Of a DNA stretch of 64,000 bases, positions 1-7,865 are shown in pieces. The position numbers and the translations under genes are program-made. The DNA is taken from positions 620,001-684,000 of the forward strand of contig NZ_CP109090.1 of assembly GCF_035917575.1 (NCBI RefSeq), given 5' to 3'. The notes under the pieces were generated by a model. It saw only the letters and a program-made list of their open reading frames with translations, made no database searches and was not told the origin of the DNA. Source of the DNA: Streptomyces sp. NBC_01788 (GTDB lineage Bacteria; Actinomycetota; Actinomycetes; Streptomycetales; Streptomycetaceae). The stretch's first letter is position 1. Every line of letters starts with the position of its first letter.

Positions 1-71
1 GGCCGGACAGCACACGCAAGGTCATCATCCACACGCCGCATCACGTCGGCCGGCTGTCCCGGAGAGCTGAT

Positions 72-590
72 ATGTCTCGCCGAACCCGTACGGCGGTGAG
101 CGCCGCCTGCGCCGCAGTACTTCTGTCCGTCTCCGCGTGCAGGGCGGACCCCGCGCACGCGGCGTTGCCCGCGCAGCCCCAGGACTCGACGACGTCGGTC
201 CCGGCCTCGGACGGCACCGTGCCCGGCACCACGCAGCCCTCCCCGCTGAAGCCGCCGGAGCCGGACCCCGGCGCGTCACTCGCGGGCCGCCAGAAGGTGA
301 CCGCGGGGAACGCCGTCGTTCCGTACGAGAAGGGCAGGAAAGGTGACGCCCTCACCGTCACGGTGAGCTGCCAGGGCAAGGGGAAGATCACGGTGGCGGT
401 GCGGCCCGTGCACGTCTCGTTCCCCCTGGCGTGCGATGCCGGCCAAGTCAGCAGCATCTCGAACCAGTTTGTCGTGTCCGGGGTGGAGCGCGGTGGAGTC
501 GTGGCCGTCGAGGCGCCCCAGGCCGTGCGCTGGTCGTTGACCGTCGGCCGTGGCGCACCGGCGCATGCGGATGTGTCGGGTGACGACTGA
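72..590 (+). CDS. Small secreted lipoprotein of unknown function
   Basis: The 172-aa product starts with an Arg-rich n-region, a hydrophobic stretch and a lipobox V-S-A-C ending at Cys23, so it should be exported and lipid-anchored on the outer face of the membrane. The mature part is Pro-rich to about residue 75. A short beta-rich region with two further cysteines follows (around SCQGKGK and PLACDAG), perhaps disulfide-bonded. A GGAGAG ribosome binding site lies 5 bases before the ATG. It faces the convergent peptidase gene. I do not recognise the family. Confidence 0.75.
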   Translation: MSRRTRTAVSAACAAVLLSVSACRADPAHAALPAQPQDSTTSVPASDGTVPGTTQPSPLKPPEPDPGASLAGRQKVTAGNAVVPYEKGRKGDALTVTVSCQGKGKITVAVRPVHVSFPLACDAGQVSSISNQFVVSGVERGGVVAVEAPQAVRWSLTVGRGAPAHADVSGDD

Positions 591-616
591 GCCTCTCCGG
601 TCACGCCGGGGCTTCT

Positions 617-1612
617 TCAGGTGCGGAAGCCGATGTGGACGTGGTCGTGGTGGGTGGCGTCGCTGAAGAACTGGTTTCGGGTGCGGCCTCCGGAGAGCAG
701 TACGGGGCCGCCGACGTTGTAGGAGCCGGCGGCCGCCGCGTCGCGCATGAACCGTTCGACGAGGGAGCGGGGGGTGGCCGGGTCGACGACCGCGTGGCCG
801 TCGATCTGCCAGACGTCGAAGGCGCGCCCGCGCGGGTGGTCGCTGGGCCGGCTGGTGCCGAAGACGTCCAGTGGATGCCCCGAGCGGACCACACTGACGT
901 ACATCCGGTACGTCCCCGCCAGACGCAGCATCGCGGTGGCCACGCTGTCGTGGACCCGGCCGCTCCTCAGGTCGGCCTTCGCCGCAGGTGGCAGCACGAT
1001 CCGGGAGTCGGCCAGCGTTCGCCGCACCCCGCCCGGGGGCGAGGCCTCCGGCGGGCCCGGCCGGGCCGGGTGCAGCGCGGTGACCGTCCAACCGCTCCTG
1101 GACCGGGCGAGCCGTACGTCGACCGTCGTGCCGCCCGCCCGGACGGCGCCGCCGTGCCGCGTCCACTGCCGGCACACCACCAGCACGCTCGCCGAGTCGG
1201 CGAGGATCCCGCCGTACTGGGCGTTCACCACCTGCAACACGGCCTCGTCGGCGGACGGCAGCAGCGGACCCGCCTGCGCCACAAGACTCGTCGGCAGGCC
1301 CTGGGCGGCCACTCTGGCACGGGCCGCGGACGCGCCGCCCCTGCCGCTGGGCCAGGCGCCGATCGCCGCGACCAGGTCCACGGCCCGCCGCTTCACCTCC
1401 GGGTGGACCTCGGCGGGACCGGGGCGCCAGAGGGTGGTGTGCGGGAGGACCGCCCCGGTGTGCGTGGGAGACGGTGACGTGGTGGAGGGGGCCGGCTTCG
1501 GCTCCGGGGCGGCGCCCTTACGGCCCGCCGCGCCGAGCAGCGCGCCCGCCATGCCCAGCAGTACGGCCCTGCGCCCCACCGGGCGCGCCGCGCGTTCCCG
1601 CCCATCGGTCAT
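617..1612 (-). CDS. Secreted M15/VanY-like peptidase
   Basis: The 331-aa protein has an N-terminal RR-containing hydrophobic export signal (RRAVLLGMAGALLGAAG) and a Pro/Ser/Thr-rich linker. Its C-terminal domain carries the zinc-site pattern of the D-Ala-D-Ala carboxypeptidase family: SDHPRGRAFD (His and Asp ligands, about residue 257) and HHDHVH near the end. The central 150 residues are not assigned. It probably trims peptidoglycan outside the cell. The ATG was chosen because GGAGGG lies just before it and the export signal follows at once. The open frame continues upstream without a signal-like start. Confidence 0.75.
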   Translation of the reverse strand: MTDGRERAARPVGRRAVLLGMAGALLGAAGRKGAAPEPKPAPSTTSPSPTHTGAVLPHTTLWRPGPAEVHPEVKRRAVDLVAAIGAWPSGRGGASAARARVAAQGLPTSLVAQAGPLLPSADEAVLQVVNAQYGGILADSASVLVVCRQWTRHGGAVRAGGTTVDVRLARSRSGWTVTALHPARPGPPEASPPGGVRRTLADSRIVLPPAAKADLRSGRVHDSVATAMLRLAGTYRMYVSVVRSGHPLDVFGTSRPSDHPRGRAFDVWQIDGHAVVDPATPRSLVERFMRDAAAAGSYNVGGPVLLSGGRTRNQFFSDATHHDHVHIGFRT

Positions 1613-1719
1613 GCCCTCCAGTGTCCGCCCGCACCGCACGACGGCCCAATCGGCGGCGCGCATCTCAGGGGCGTGGCACGGACGGCCCCTGCCCCGCCCG
1701 CGCCGGGCGGGCGGATTCC

Positions 1720-2964
1720 TCAGGGGCGGGGGTGCAGGCGGGTGGCGAGTACGGTGATGGCGTCGTCCATCCGGGCGGCGTCCGCGGCCGGGGCGCACAG
1801 GAATTCGCCGAGGATGCCGTCCAGGAGTTCGCCGGCTCCCGCGCCCGGCCCCGTACGCAGGCCGGAGAGCCGGGCGAGCGAGGTGTCGATGTCCTCTCCG
1901 CGCCGCGCGATCAGTCCGTAGGTGAACGCGACCAGCGTGTCGTCCGGCGCGAGGGGCAGCCTCGTCGCCTCGTGGGCGGCGAGCCCGCTGCCGGGGCCGG
2001 TGCCGATCGGGGGACCCACCCGCAGCGGGACCGGCCCGGCCGTGCCGTCGGCTCGGAAGACGACCGGCGGCAGGTGTCCCGCGCTCGCGAGCTGGGCCGT
2101 GCCGTCCGCCGGGTCCAGCAGGGCCAGCAGGCAGGTCGCCGGGCGGCGGCCGCTCTCCGCGGACATCATGGCGTCCAGCCGGCGCAGGATGCCGTGCGGC
2201 GCCAGGTCGGTGGAGGCGACGCACCGCAGCGTGGAGCGGTAGGCGTTCATGTCGACCGCCGCGTCCAGGCCGTGGCCCATGACCTCACCGACGACCAGCA
2301 GGACGCGGCCGGAGTGCAGGTGAAGGGTCTCGCACCAGTCGCCCCCGACGCGCCCGCCCGTGCCGCCGGGCACGTGACGCACCGCCAGCTCCACCTCGGG
2401 GTGCGTACGCTCCGGGTCGGCCGGCAGCACCTTCCGCAGGTCCCACACCCGCGGGCCGGCCTCGCGCTGCTCCTCCGAGTGCCGCATGTGCGCGGCGGCC
2501 AGCCGCGCCGCGTAGTGGACGGCCGCGGTCTCGTCGTCGTCGAAGGGCCGGTCGGCCCGCAGGGCGAGGGCGACCCCGTAGACCCGGTCCCAGGCGAGCA
2601 GCGGCACCGACAGGGTCACCAGGGCCGCGCCGCCGTGGCTGGACGAGGCCGTGATCGGGTGGCCCGCGTCCAGGGCGCGGACGGACACCCGGTCGCGCGG
2701 GGCCTTCTCCAGGCTGTCGAGCAGGTCGCGCCGCCCGGCCACGGCGGCGGAGTGCAGGGACTCGCCCGCCTCACGGCGGCCCTCCTGCGGGCCGTAGAGA
2801 TCGACGGTCGCCGAGTCGCACAGCTCCTCGACCAGGAAGGCGGCGAGTTCGGCCGCCGTCCTGCGGTCGTCGAGGGTCGTACCGATCGCGGCGACCGCCC
2901 GCCGGGCCAGTGCGAAGCGGTCCGTCGCGGCGCTCCCGGGGCCCGACACCAACTCACCTTCCAC
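1720..2964 (-). CDS. GAF-type sensor plus SpoIIE/PP2C phosphatase, with altered metal-site residues
   Basis: The 414-aa protein has an N-terminal GAF-like region (about residues 20-180) followed by a SpoIIE/RsbU-type PP2C domain (from about 190), recognisable by GGDWCE, GEVMGHG, SAGHLPP and a final MDDAI. Such enzymes dephosphorylate anti-sigma antagonists. Several usual aspartates are replaced: GDVxGHG is GEVMGHG, the TDGL motif reads TYGLI, and GGDWYD reads GGDWCE. Activity may be reduced or lost. The GTG start has AAAGGGG 6 bases upstream; an ATG at 2997 is an alternative. It is divergent from a STAS gene that could be its substrate. Confidence 0.8.
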   Translation of the reverse strand: MEGELVSGPGSAATDRFALARRAVAAIGTTLDDRRTAAELAAFLVEELCDSATVDLYGPQEGRREAGESLHSAAVAGRRDLLDSLEKAPRDRVSVRALDAGHPITASSSHGGAALVTLSVPLLAWDRVYGVALALRADRPFDDDETAAVHYAARLAAAHMRHSEEQREAGPRVWDLRKVLPADPERTHPEVELAVRHVPGGTGGRVGGDWCETLHLHSGRVLLVVGEVMGHGLDAAVDMNAYRSTLRCVASTDLAPHGILRRLDAMMSAESGRRPATCLLALLDPADGTAQLASAGHLPPVVFRADGTAGPVPLRVGPPIGTGPGSGLAAHEATRLPLAPDDTLVAFTYGLIARRGEDIDTSLARLSGLRTGPGAGAGELLDGILGEFLCAPAADAARMDDAITVLATRLHPRP

Positions 2965-3190
2965 CGCGACCCCTTTCTGCCGTTCTGCCGGATTCATCCC
3001 AGCACTGCGGGCGGGCATCGGAGGGTAGCGACCCGCGGGCCGGGTCCGCCGGAGAGGATTCTTCACCGGGGTGAGCACCGGCGCGCGCGGCAGGGGTGGG
3101 ACGAGAGGGGGCGGGCTTCTCGGACACCCCCTCACCCCTGGCTTCACGAAGCCCTAACATCATGGCCAACAACACCCTGACCAGGGCCAG

Positions 3191-3583
3191 ATGTTCACGA
3201 GAAGTGAGGGCAGTGTGGCAGAGACCGAGGGACCGGCGGTGCCCGAGCGCCTGCTGATCACCCGTACCACGGCCGACGACGGCAGCTGTGTCGTGGCCCT
3301 CGCCGGAGAGGTCGACCTCGACGGCAGCTCACATCTGCGCGACGCGCTGCTGTCCTGTCCCGGGACCGCGCCCGGCACGGTGGTCGACCTCGGTGACGTG
3401 ACCTTCATGGACTCCAGCGGAATCAACGCCCTCATCACCGCCCACCAGGCCGCGCAGGCGGGCGGCACCCGGCTGCGTCTGGCCGCACCGCAGGAGGCGG
3501 TGCTGCGGGTGCTCCAACTCGTCGGCGTGGACACGCTCATACCCTGCTACCCCACCCTGGAGGCGGCCCTGGCCTCCCGCTGA
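3191..3583 (+). CDS. STAS-domain anti-sigma factor antagonist
   Basis: This 130-aa single STAS domain has the conserved strand-loop-helix TFMDSSGINALI. The serine in DSSG is the site phosphorylated by HATPase-type anti-sigma kinases in this family. The unphosphorylated form releases sigma factor by binding the anti-sigma protein. The divergent PP2C gene next to it is a natural partner. A GTG at 3215 with GAGGG before it is an alternative start that removes eight residues. Confidence 0.85.
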   Translation: MFTRSEGSVAETEGPAVPERLLITRTTADDGSCVVALAGEVDLDGSSHLRDALLSCPGTAPGTVVDLGDVTFMDSSGINALITAHQAAQAGGTRLRLAAPQEAVLRVLQLVGVDTLIPCYPTLEAALASR

Positions 3584-3603
3584 CCCGGAGGAGGAGGGCC
3601 CGG

Positions 3604-5193
3604 TCACTCCGGCGTGCCGTACACCTGGCGCGTGTCGGGGCGGGGGGCCGGCCGGTGCCGGGCCGCGGGGCCCTCGGCGAAGGCACGCAGCAGGTTCTCC
3701 GTGGTGCGGGTGACGAAGGCCCGGGTGCGGGCGTCCATGCCGTGGTCGCGGCCACCCTCGGGGGTGCCGGCCATCAGTGCCTCCACCCAGCGCATGGTGC
3801 CGGTGGCGAAGACGCCCGCCCCGCTCGGCACCGTGCAGTAAGCCGAGTCACTGTGGCTGCGGTTGCCGGCGCACACCAGTGGCGAGTGCGCGGTGATCTC
3901 CAGCGGTGCGGGGACGGGCGAGCCGGGGATGACCCGGTCGTACTCCACTCCGACCAGGTGGTCGAAGCTCTCGCCGGGGTGCGCTCCCGTTCCCTCGAAC
4001 AGCCAGTGGTCCGCGGCGTGCACGACGTACGGGGCGTCCACCGGGTAGCCCTCGTAGAGGACCCCGGTGAGGGACGACTCGGGGTCGGCGCCCGGGGCCT
4101 GCCGGAAGTCGGTGGTGACGAGGGCGGGGCGGGACGGGTAGCAGGGGTCGTCCCGGTAGGAGGACTTGTAGCAGACGACGGTGCGCCCGGCCCCCACGCC
4201 GTTCCCTTCCAGGCGGATCCGGCGGAAGCAGGTGTTGGCGCCGAGGAAGGCCACGTTGGTGCCCGCGTCGCGGGCCTCGGCGACGTGCCGGCGCTGCTCG
4301 GGCGTCCAGTATTCGTCGTGGCCCAGGCAGACGAGCGCGGTGGCACCGCGCAGCACGCCGGGGTCGTGGTGCAGGTCGGTGCCGGTGGTGTACGCCAGGG
4401 GTATGCCGAGGCGTTCGGCGAGGACCACGGCCGCCCACTCGTACACCAGGAACTTCTCGGCGCCGTCGGCGTCGTAGGGCCGGTCGAAGCTGACGGCGAG
4501 GGAGCGGGTCGCGTACGCGCCGGAGGCGCCGTTGTACAGGCTGGAGCCGCCCCACCTGTTGTACGCCTGCCAGGTCGCCGGGGCGTGCAGGAGTACGGTG
4601 CGGCCGACGCCGTGCGTGGAGCGCACGATCAGCGGGACGTACCGCTGATGGCCGTTGTCGGCGTCGAGGCGCGGCAGGTAGGCGCCTTCGGGCCAGCCCT
4701 CGGTACTGAAGGCCAGGGTGCGGGGCCAGTCGGCGCGTACGGTACGGGTCGCCGACAGCATCCGGGCGGCGGGCTGCACCTGTCCGCGCACGGGGCGGGA
4801 ACGCCAGACGAGGCGGGCGTGGCTGCCGCCGTACCAGCCGACACGGAAGGCCGAGAGGCGGAAGGAGGACGCCGTGGTCGACACGTGCAGGCCGCACTCC
4901 TGGCCCGGGGTGACGCTGATGCGGTCGGTGTATCCGGTCACCGCGTCGGGCGGGCCCGTGGAGCCGATCCGCCAGTCCCGGGTGCCCGGGCGGTCCCGGT
5001 CGGCCTCCGGGCGGCGGCTGTCGGTGTCGGCGGACGGCCGGTTCTCGGACGTGTGGTCGCAGGCGACGGCCGCCGCGCCCAGTCCGGCCCCGGCGCACAG
5101 ACAGAGGAAACGCCTGCGGGCGGGGCCGTGCGCGGAGTCCTTCCCGGTATGCCCCCTGTCCTCCGCGTGCTCCTGTGCGTGGTGCGGCCTCAC
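3604..5193 (-). CDS. N,N-dimethylformamidase beta-subunit-like secreted protein
   Basis: This 529-aa protein starts at a GTG preceded by GGGAGG. An early RRRFLCLCAGAGLG segment reads as a twin-arginine signal and ends in a lipobox-like AVAC, so export by Tat and possible lipidation are likely. The mature region matches the large uncharacterised actinobacterial family related to the DMFase large subunit (motifs RVGWYGG, WQAYNRWGG, CLGHDEYWT and TGTMRWVEALM). HDEYW and the Trp/Tyr-rich segments are family hallmarks. No small DMFase subunit is nearby, so amidase activity on DMF is not implied. Confidence 0.75.
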   Translation of the reverse strand: MRPHHAQEHAEDRGHTGKDSAHGPARRRFLCLCAGAGLGAAAVACDHTSENRPSADTDSRRPEADRDRPGTRDWRIGSTGPPDAVTGYTDRISVTPGQECGLHVSTTASSFRLSAFRVGWYGGSHARLVWRSRPVRGQVQPAARMLSATRTVRADWPRTLAFSTEGWPEGAYLPRLDADNGHQRYVPLIVRSTHGVGRTVLLHAPATWQAYNRWGGSSLYNGASGAYATRSLAVSFDRPYDADGAEKFLVYEWAAVVLAERLGIPLAYTTGTDLHHDPGVLRGATALVCLGHDEYWTPEQRRHVAEARDAGTNVAFLGANTCFRRIRLEGNGVGAGRTVVCYKSSYRDDPCYPSRPALVTTDFRQAPGADPESSLTGVLYEGYPVDAPYVVHAADHWLFEGTGAHPGESFDHLVGVEYDRVIPGSPVPAPLEITAHSPLVCAGNRSHSDSAYCTVPSGAGVFATGTMRWVEALMAGTPEGGRDHGMDARTRAFVTRTTENLLRAFAEGPAARHRPAPRPDTRQVYGTPE

Positions 5194-5417
5194 ATCGCCT
5201 CCCTGGGGCTGAACGAGCCCTCCCCGCGGATTCGGCGTGCCTTCGACGAAGGTAGCGGCCGCGGCGGGGGTCCGCACGGGCGCGACGACTGCGGGGGCGG
5301 ACCTCTGGCCGCACCTTCGGCACAGGCGTACGGGCATGCCCGCGGGGCCGTCGGGCGGTGATGGCCGCGACGGCCCCGTGAGCGGTGGTCCGCGCGCCGC
5401 CGGTGCGGCGGCGGGCC

Positions 5418-5981
5418 TCAGCCGGTCCTGCCGCGTCCGGTGACGGCGTCCCGGATCCGGTCGACCAGTCCGGCGCCGGGCGCGAGGAGCTTGTTCAGTG
5501 GCGGCTTGTCCGGAGCGGCGGGGTGGGGCCGGGTCGGTGCGGTCTTCTTCGCCGAGCGCACCTTCTCACCGAGCTGTTCCAGTTCCTCGGGCTTGGTGGC
5601 CTCCCGCAGCAGCGGGAAGAGGTTCTGTTCCTCGTCGGTGACGTGCTCGCGGATCTCCCGCATCAGGCGGCCGACGAGCTCGTCGAACCGGGGGTCGTCC
5701 GCGCCCAGGCCCTCCAGGTCCTTCATCGTCTGCTCGGCCTCGGCGTGGTCCTGGACCTCGCGGTCGGCGATCGCGTCGCCGTCCCGGACGTAGTGACGCA
5801 CCGCCGGGTACAGGTGCATCTCCTCGGCCACGGAATGGCGGACCAGTTCGATCGTGGCCTGGTCGGCCAGGTACTTGCGCCGCGAGTTCCCCATGGGGAG
5901 GGCCTCCATCTGCGCGAAGATCTCCTCCACTTCGCGGTGGTCCGTGGTCAGTTCCTGAATGACGTCTCCGCCGTGTCCCAT
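5418..5981 (-). CDS. Hemerythrin/HHE cation-binding domain protein
   Basis: This 187-aa protein has an N-terminal four-helix HHE domain (about residues 1-140). The diiron-type ligands are visible as ELTTDHREVEEIF, RHSVAEEMHLYPAV, QDHAEAE and REHVTDEEQNLFP. The last 50 residues are a Pro/Lys-rich tail. Proteins of this family bind iron and sense or store oxygen or NO; a stress role is inferred. AAGGAG lies 7 bases before the ATG. It is transcribed away from the DoxX gene, and both sit among stress-type genes. Confidence 0.85.
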   Translation of the reverse strand: MGHGGDVIQELTTDHREVEEIFAQMEALPMGNSRRKYLADQATIELVRHSVAEEMHLYPAVRHYVRDGDAIADREVQDHAEAEQTMKDLEGLGADDPRFDELVGRLMREIREHVTDEEQNLFPLLREATKPEELEQLGEKVRSAKKTAPTRPHPAAPDKPPLNKLLAPGAGLVDRIRDAVTGRGRTG

Positions 5982-6157
5982 GGCCGGGCTCCTTGCTGCT
6001 GGACCTTGGAGGTCATACCGCTGGACCGCCGCCGGGTTCCCACCCCGCGCGACGGCACACCACCGAGTGCCTCCGGGTCGCGTGGGCCGATTGTCCCGGC
6101 GTGGGCCGGGAACCCGGGGGAACGCCGCATACGTACCGCTCACCCCTGGAGAGGACC

Positions 6158-6703
6158 ATGAGTCTGCTGCGCGTGGCCGGTCGGCCTCTGCTCGCCTCCA
6201 TGTTCGTCGTCGGAGGCATGGCCTCCTTCCGCAGTCCCGAGGAGGTGGCGCCGATCGCCGAACCCGTCGTACGGCCGATCACCGAGCGGGTGGCGGTGCT
6301 GCCGGACCGTACCGAGCAGGTCGTACGGCTCAGCGGCGGCGTCCAGGTCGTGGCGGGCGTGCTCCTTGGCCTGGGGTGGTTCCCGCGGCTGTCGGCCGCG
6401 GCCCTGGCCGGGACCCTCGTGCCCACCACCCTGGCCGGACACCGCTTCTGGGAGGCGGAGGACGACGCGAGCCGCGCCCAGCAGCGCATCCACTTCCTGA
6501 AGAACCTGTCCATGCTGGGCGGCCTGCTGATCGCGGCCGACGACACCGGCAGCGCGCCGTCCCTGCTGTGGCGCGGTCGTCACACGGCCCACGAGCTGCA
6601 GCGCGAGGCCCGTCTGGTGCGCCGTTCGGTGCGGGCGACGGCACGCCCGGCCGCCGCGGTAGGCGGCCTGCGCGCCAAGCTGCCCGCCCGCAACGGCGGA
6701 TGA
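6158..6703 (+). CDS. DoxX-family membrane protein
   Basis: The 181-aa protein has four predicted membrane segments. It begins LLRVAGRPLLASMFVVGGMA and continues with the family's Gly-rich second helix (LSGGVQVVAGVLLGLG), then the FWEAEDD loop and NLSMLGGLLI. These match bacterial DoxX proteins. The C-terminus is basic and probably cytosolic. GGAGAGG precedes the ATG. Its stop overlaps a possible ATG for the next gene by four bases, so the two are probably co-translated. Confidence 0.8.
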   Translation: MSLLRVAGRPLLASMFVVGGMASFRSPEEVAPIAEPVVRPITERVAVLPDRTEQVVRLSGGVQVVAGVLLGLGWFPRLSAAALAGTLVPTTLAGHRFWEAEDDASRAQQRIHFLKNLSMLGGLLIAADDTGSAPSLLWRGRHTAHELQREARLVRRSVRATARPAAAVGGLRAKLPARNGG

Positions 6704-6720
6704 ACAACAGGGAGGACACC

Positions 6721-7257
6721 ATGCGCGAGCATGCTCACGCCGGTACCCGCCTCCCGGTGTTCACCGGGCAGTCCGGTCACGAACTGCTCGGGATCTACCT
6801 CAACGACCACCTGGCGGGCGCCACCGCGGGCACGGAACGCTCCCGCCACCTGGCCCTGGCGACCCGGGGCTCGGAGATCGGCGACGCGATGGCCCCGATC
6901 GCGGCCGAGATCGCCGAGGACCGCAGGAGCCTGCTGGAGATCATGCGTCGGCTCCGGATCCCCGTACGGCGCTACAAGGTGTACGCCGGCCGCCTCGGCG
7001 AACGGGCCGCGCGGCTGAAGAGCAACGGCGGACTGGTGCGGCGTTCTCCGCTGAGCACCCTGCTGGAGCTGGAGCTGCTCCAGGCGGGCATCCGGGGAAA
7101 GGCCTGCGCGTGGGAGGTGCTGCGCGGACTCGCCGACCGGGACACTCGCCTGGATCCGCGGCGGCTGGACGACCTCTTCGAGCGGGCCGGGCAGCAGCAG
7201 CGCGTCGTCGAGGACCTGCGCAGGCTCCAGGCCGCGGAGGTCTTCCGGGACCGCTGA
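6721..7257 (+). CDS. Conserved helical hypothetical protein
   Basis: I do not recognise this 178-aa protein. It is almost entirely helical, rich in Leu, Arg and Glu, and has no signal peptide. The order HELLGIYLNDHLAGAT, then EIAEDRRSLLEIM, then ELLQAGIRGKACAWEVL suggests a four-helix bundle, possibly ferritin-like, although no clear metal-ligand set is visible. GGGAGG five bases before the ATG decides this start over the overlapping ATG at 6700. It follows the DoxX gene directly, suggesting one operon. Confidence 0.7.
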   Translation: MREHAHAGTRLPVFTGQSGHELLGIYLNDHLAGATAGTERSRHLALATRGSEIGDAMAPIAAEIAEDRRSLLEIMRRLRIPVRRYKVYAGRLGERAARLKSNGGLVRRSPLSTLLELELLQAGIRGKACAWEVLRGLADRDTRLDPRRLDDLFERAGQQQRVVEDLRRLQAAEVFRDR

Positions 7258-7341
7258 ACCGCTGCCGGGGGCGAGGGATCGCGGTCACCGGCCGGTGACC
7301 GCGATCCATGTGCGTGCATGGACCAACGATGACCGACGCTT

Positions 7342-7367
7342 GGTTCAACAGTCCAGACTGATAAACC
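7342..7367. promoter_or_regulatory. Inverted-repeat operator upstream of the MarR-MFS operon
   Basis: This 26-bp imperfect palindrome has outer arms GGTT and AACC and inner arms CAGTC and GACTG. Three mismatched bases separate outer and inner arms, and CA sits at the centre. It lies about 110 bp before the MarR coding frame. MarR proteins normally autoregulate through such sites, so this is the likely operator. A second pair of arms, ACCTATT and AATAGGT (7365-7396), overlaps its right edge. Confidence 0.6.
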
Positions 7368-7475
7368 TATTGTTACTACGTGGACGTCGAATAGGTAGGT
7401 ACCGGCACCACCACAGGCCCCCCGGAAAGCAAGGCGCGCAAGGACGGCACGGCTTCCCTCGCCTCCGATCTGCGG

Positions 7476-7865
7476 GTGACCGTCGCACGGATCACGCGGC
7501 GGCTGCGACAGGCGCACGCGGTGGGTGACGTGTCGCTGTCCGGCATGTCCGTGCTGGCGCGGCTCGCCGCCGACGGCCCGGACTCGCCCGGCGCACTGGC
7601 CGAACTGGAACGCGTCAGGCCGCAGGCGATGGCGGCGACCCTCGCCGCACTCGAACAGCGCGGCCTGGTCCTGCGCTCCCCGCACCCCGTCGACAGGCGC
7701 CGCTGCGTGGTGGCCGTCACCGCCGCCGGGCGCGACATGCTGGCCGCGCGGCACACCGAGTCCGTCGGCCGGCTCGCCGACGCCATCGAAGAACTCACCC
7801 CACGGGAACAGCGCACGCTCGCCGCCGCGCTGCCCCTGCTCGACCGGCTGGCGGAAGGGCTGTGA
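7476..7865 (+). CDS. MarR-family transcriptional regulator (start uncertain)
   Basis: The frame encodes a winged-helix MarR domain: VTVARITRRLRQAHA (helix 1), LSGMSVLARLA, RPQAMAATLAALEQRGLV (recognition helix) and the wing SPHPVDRRRC, then the dimerisation helix. It overlaps the MFS exporter by GTGA and likely controls it in response to an exported compound. The reading frame looks coding from about 7401 but has no ATG, GTG or TTG between the in-frame TAG at 7392 and this GTG. This start may therefore cut helix 1 short. Confidence 0.75.
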   Translation: MTVARITRRLRQAHAVGDVSLSGMSVLARLAADGPDSPGALAELERVRPQAMAATLAALEQRGLVLRSPHPVDRRRCVVAVTAAGRDMLAARHTESVGRLADAIEELTPREQRTLAAALPLLDRLAEGL

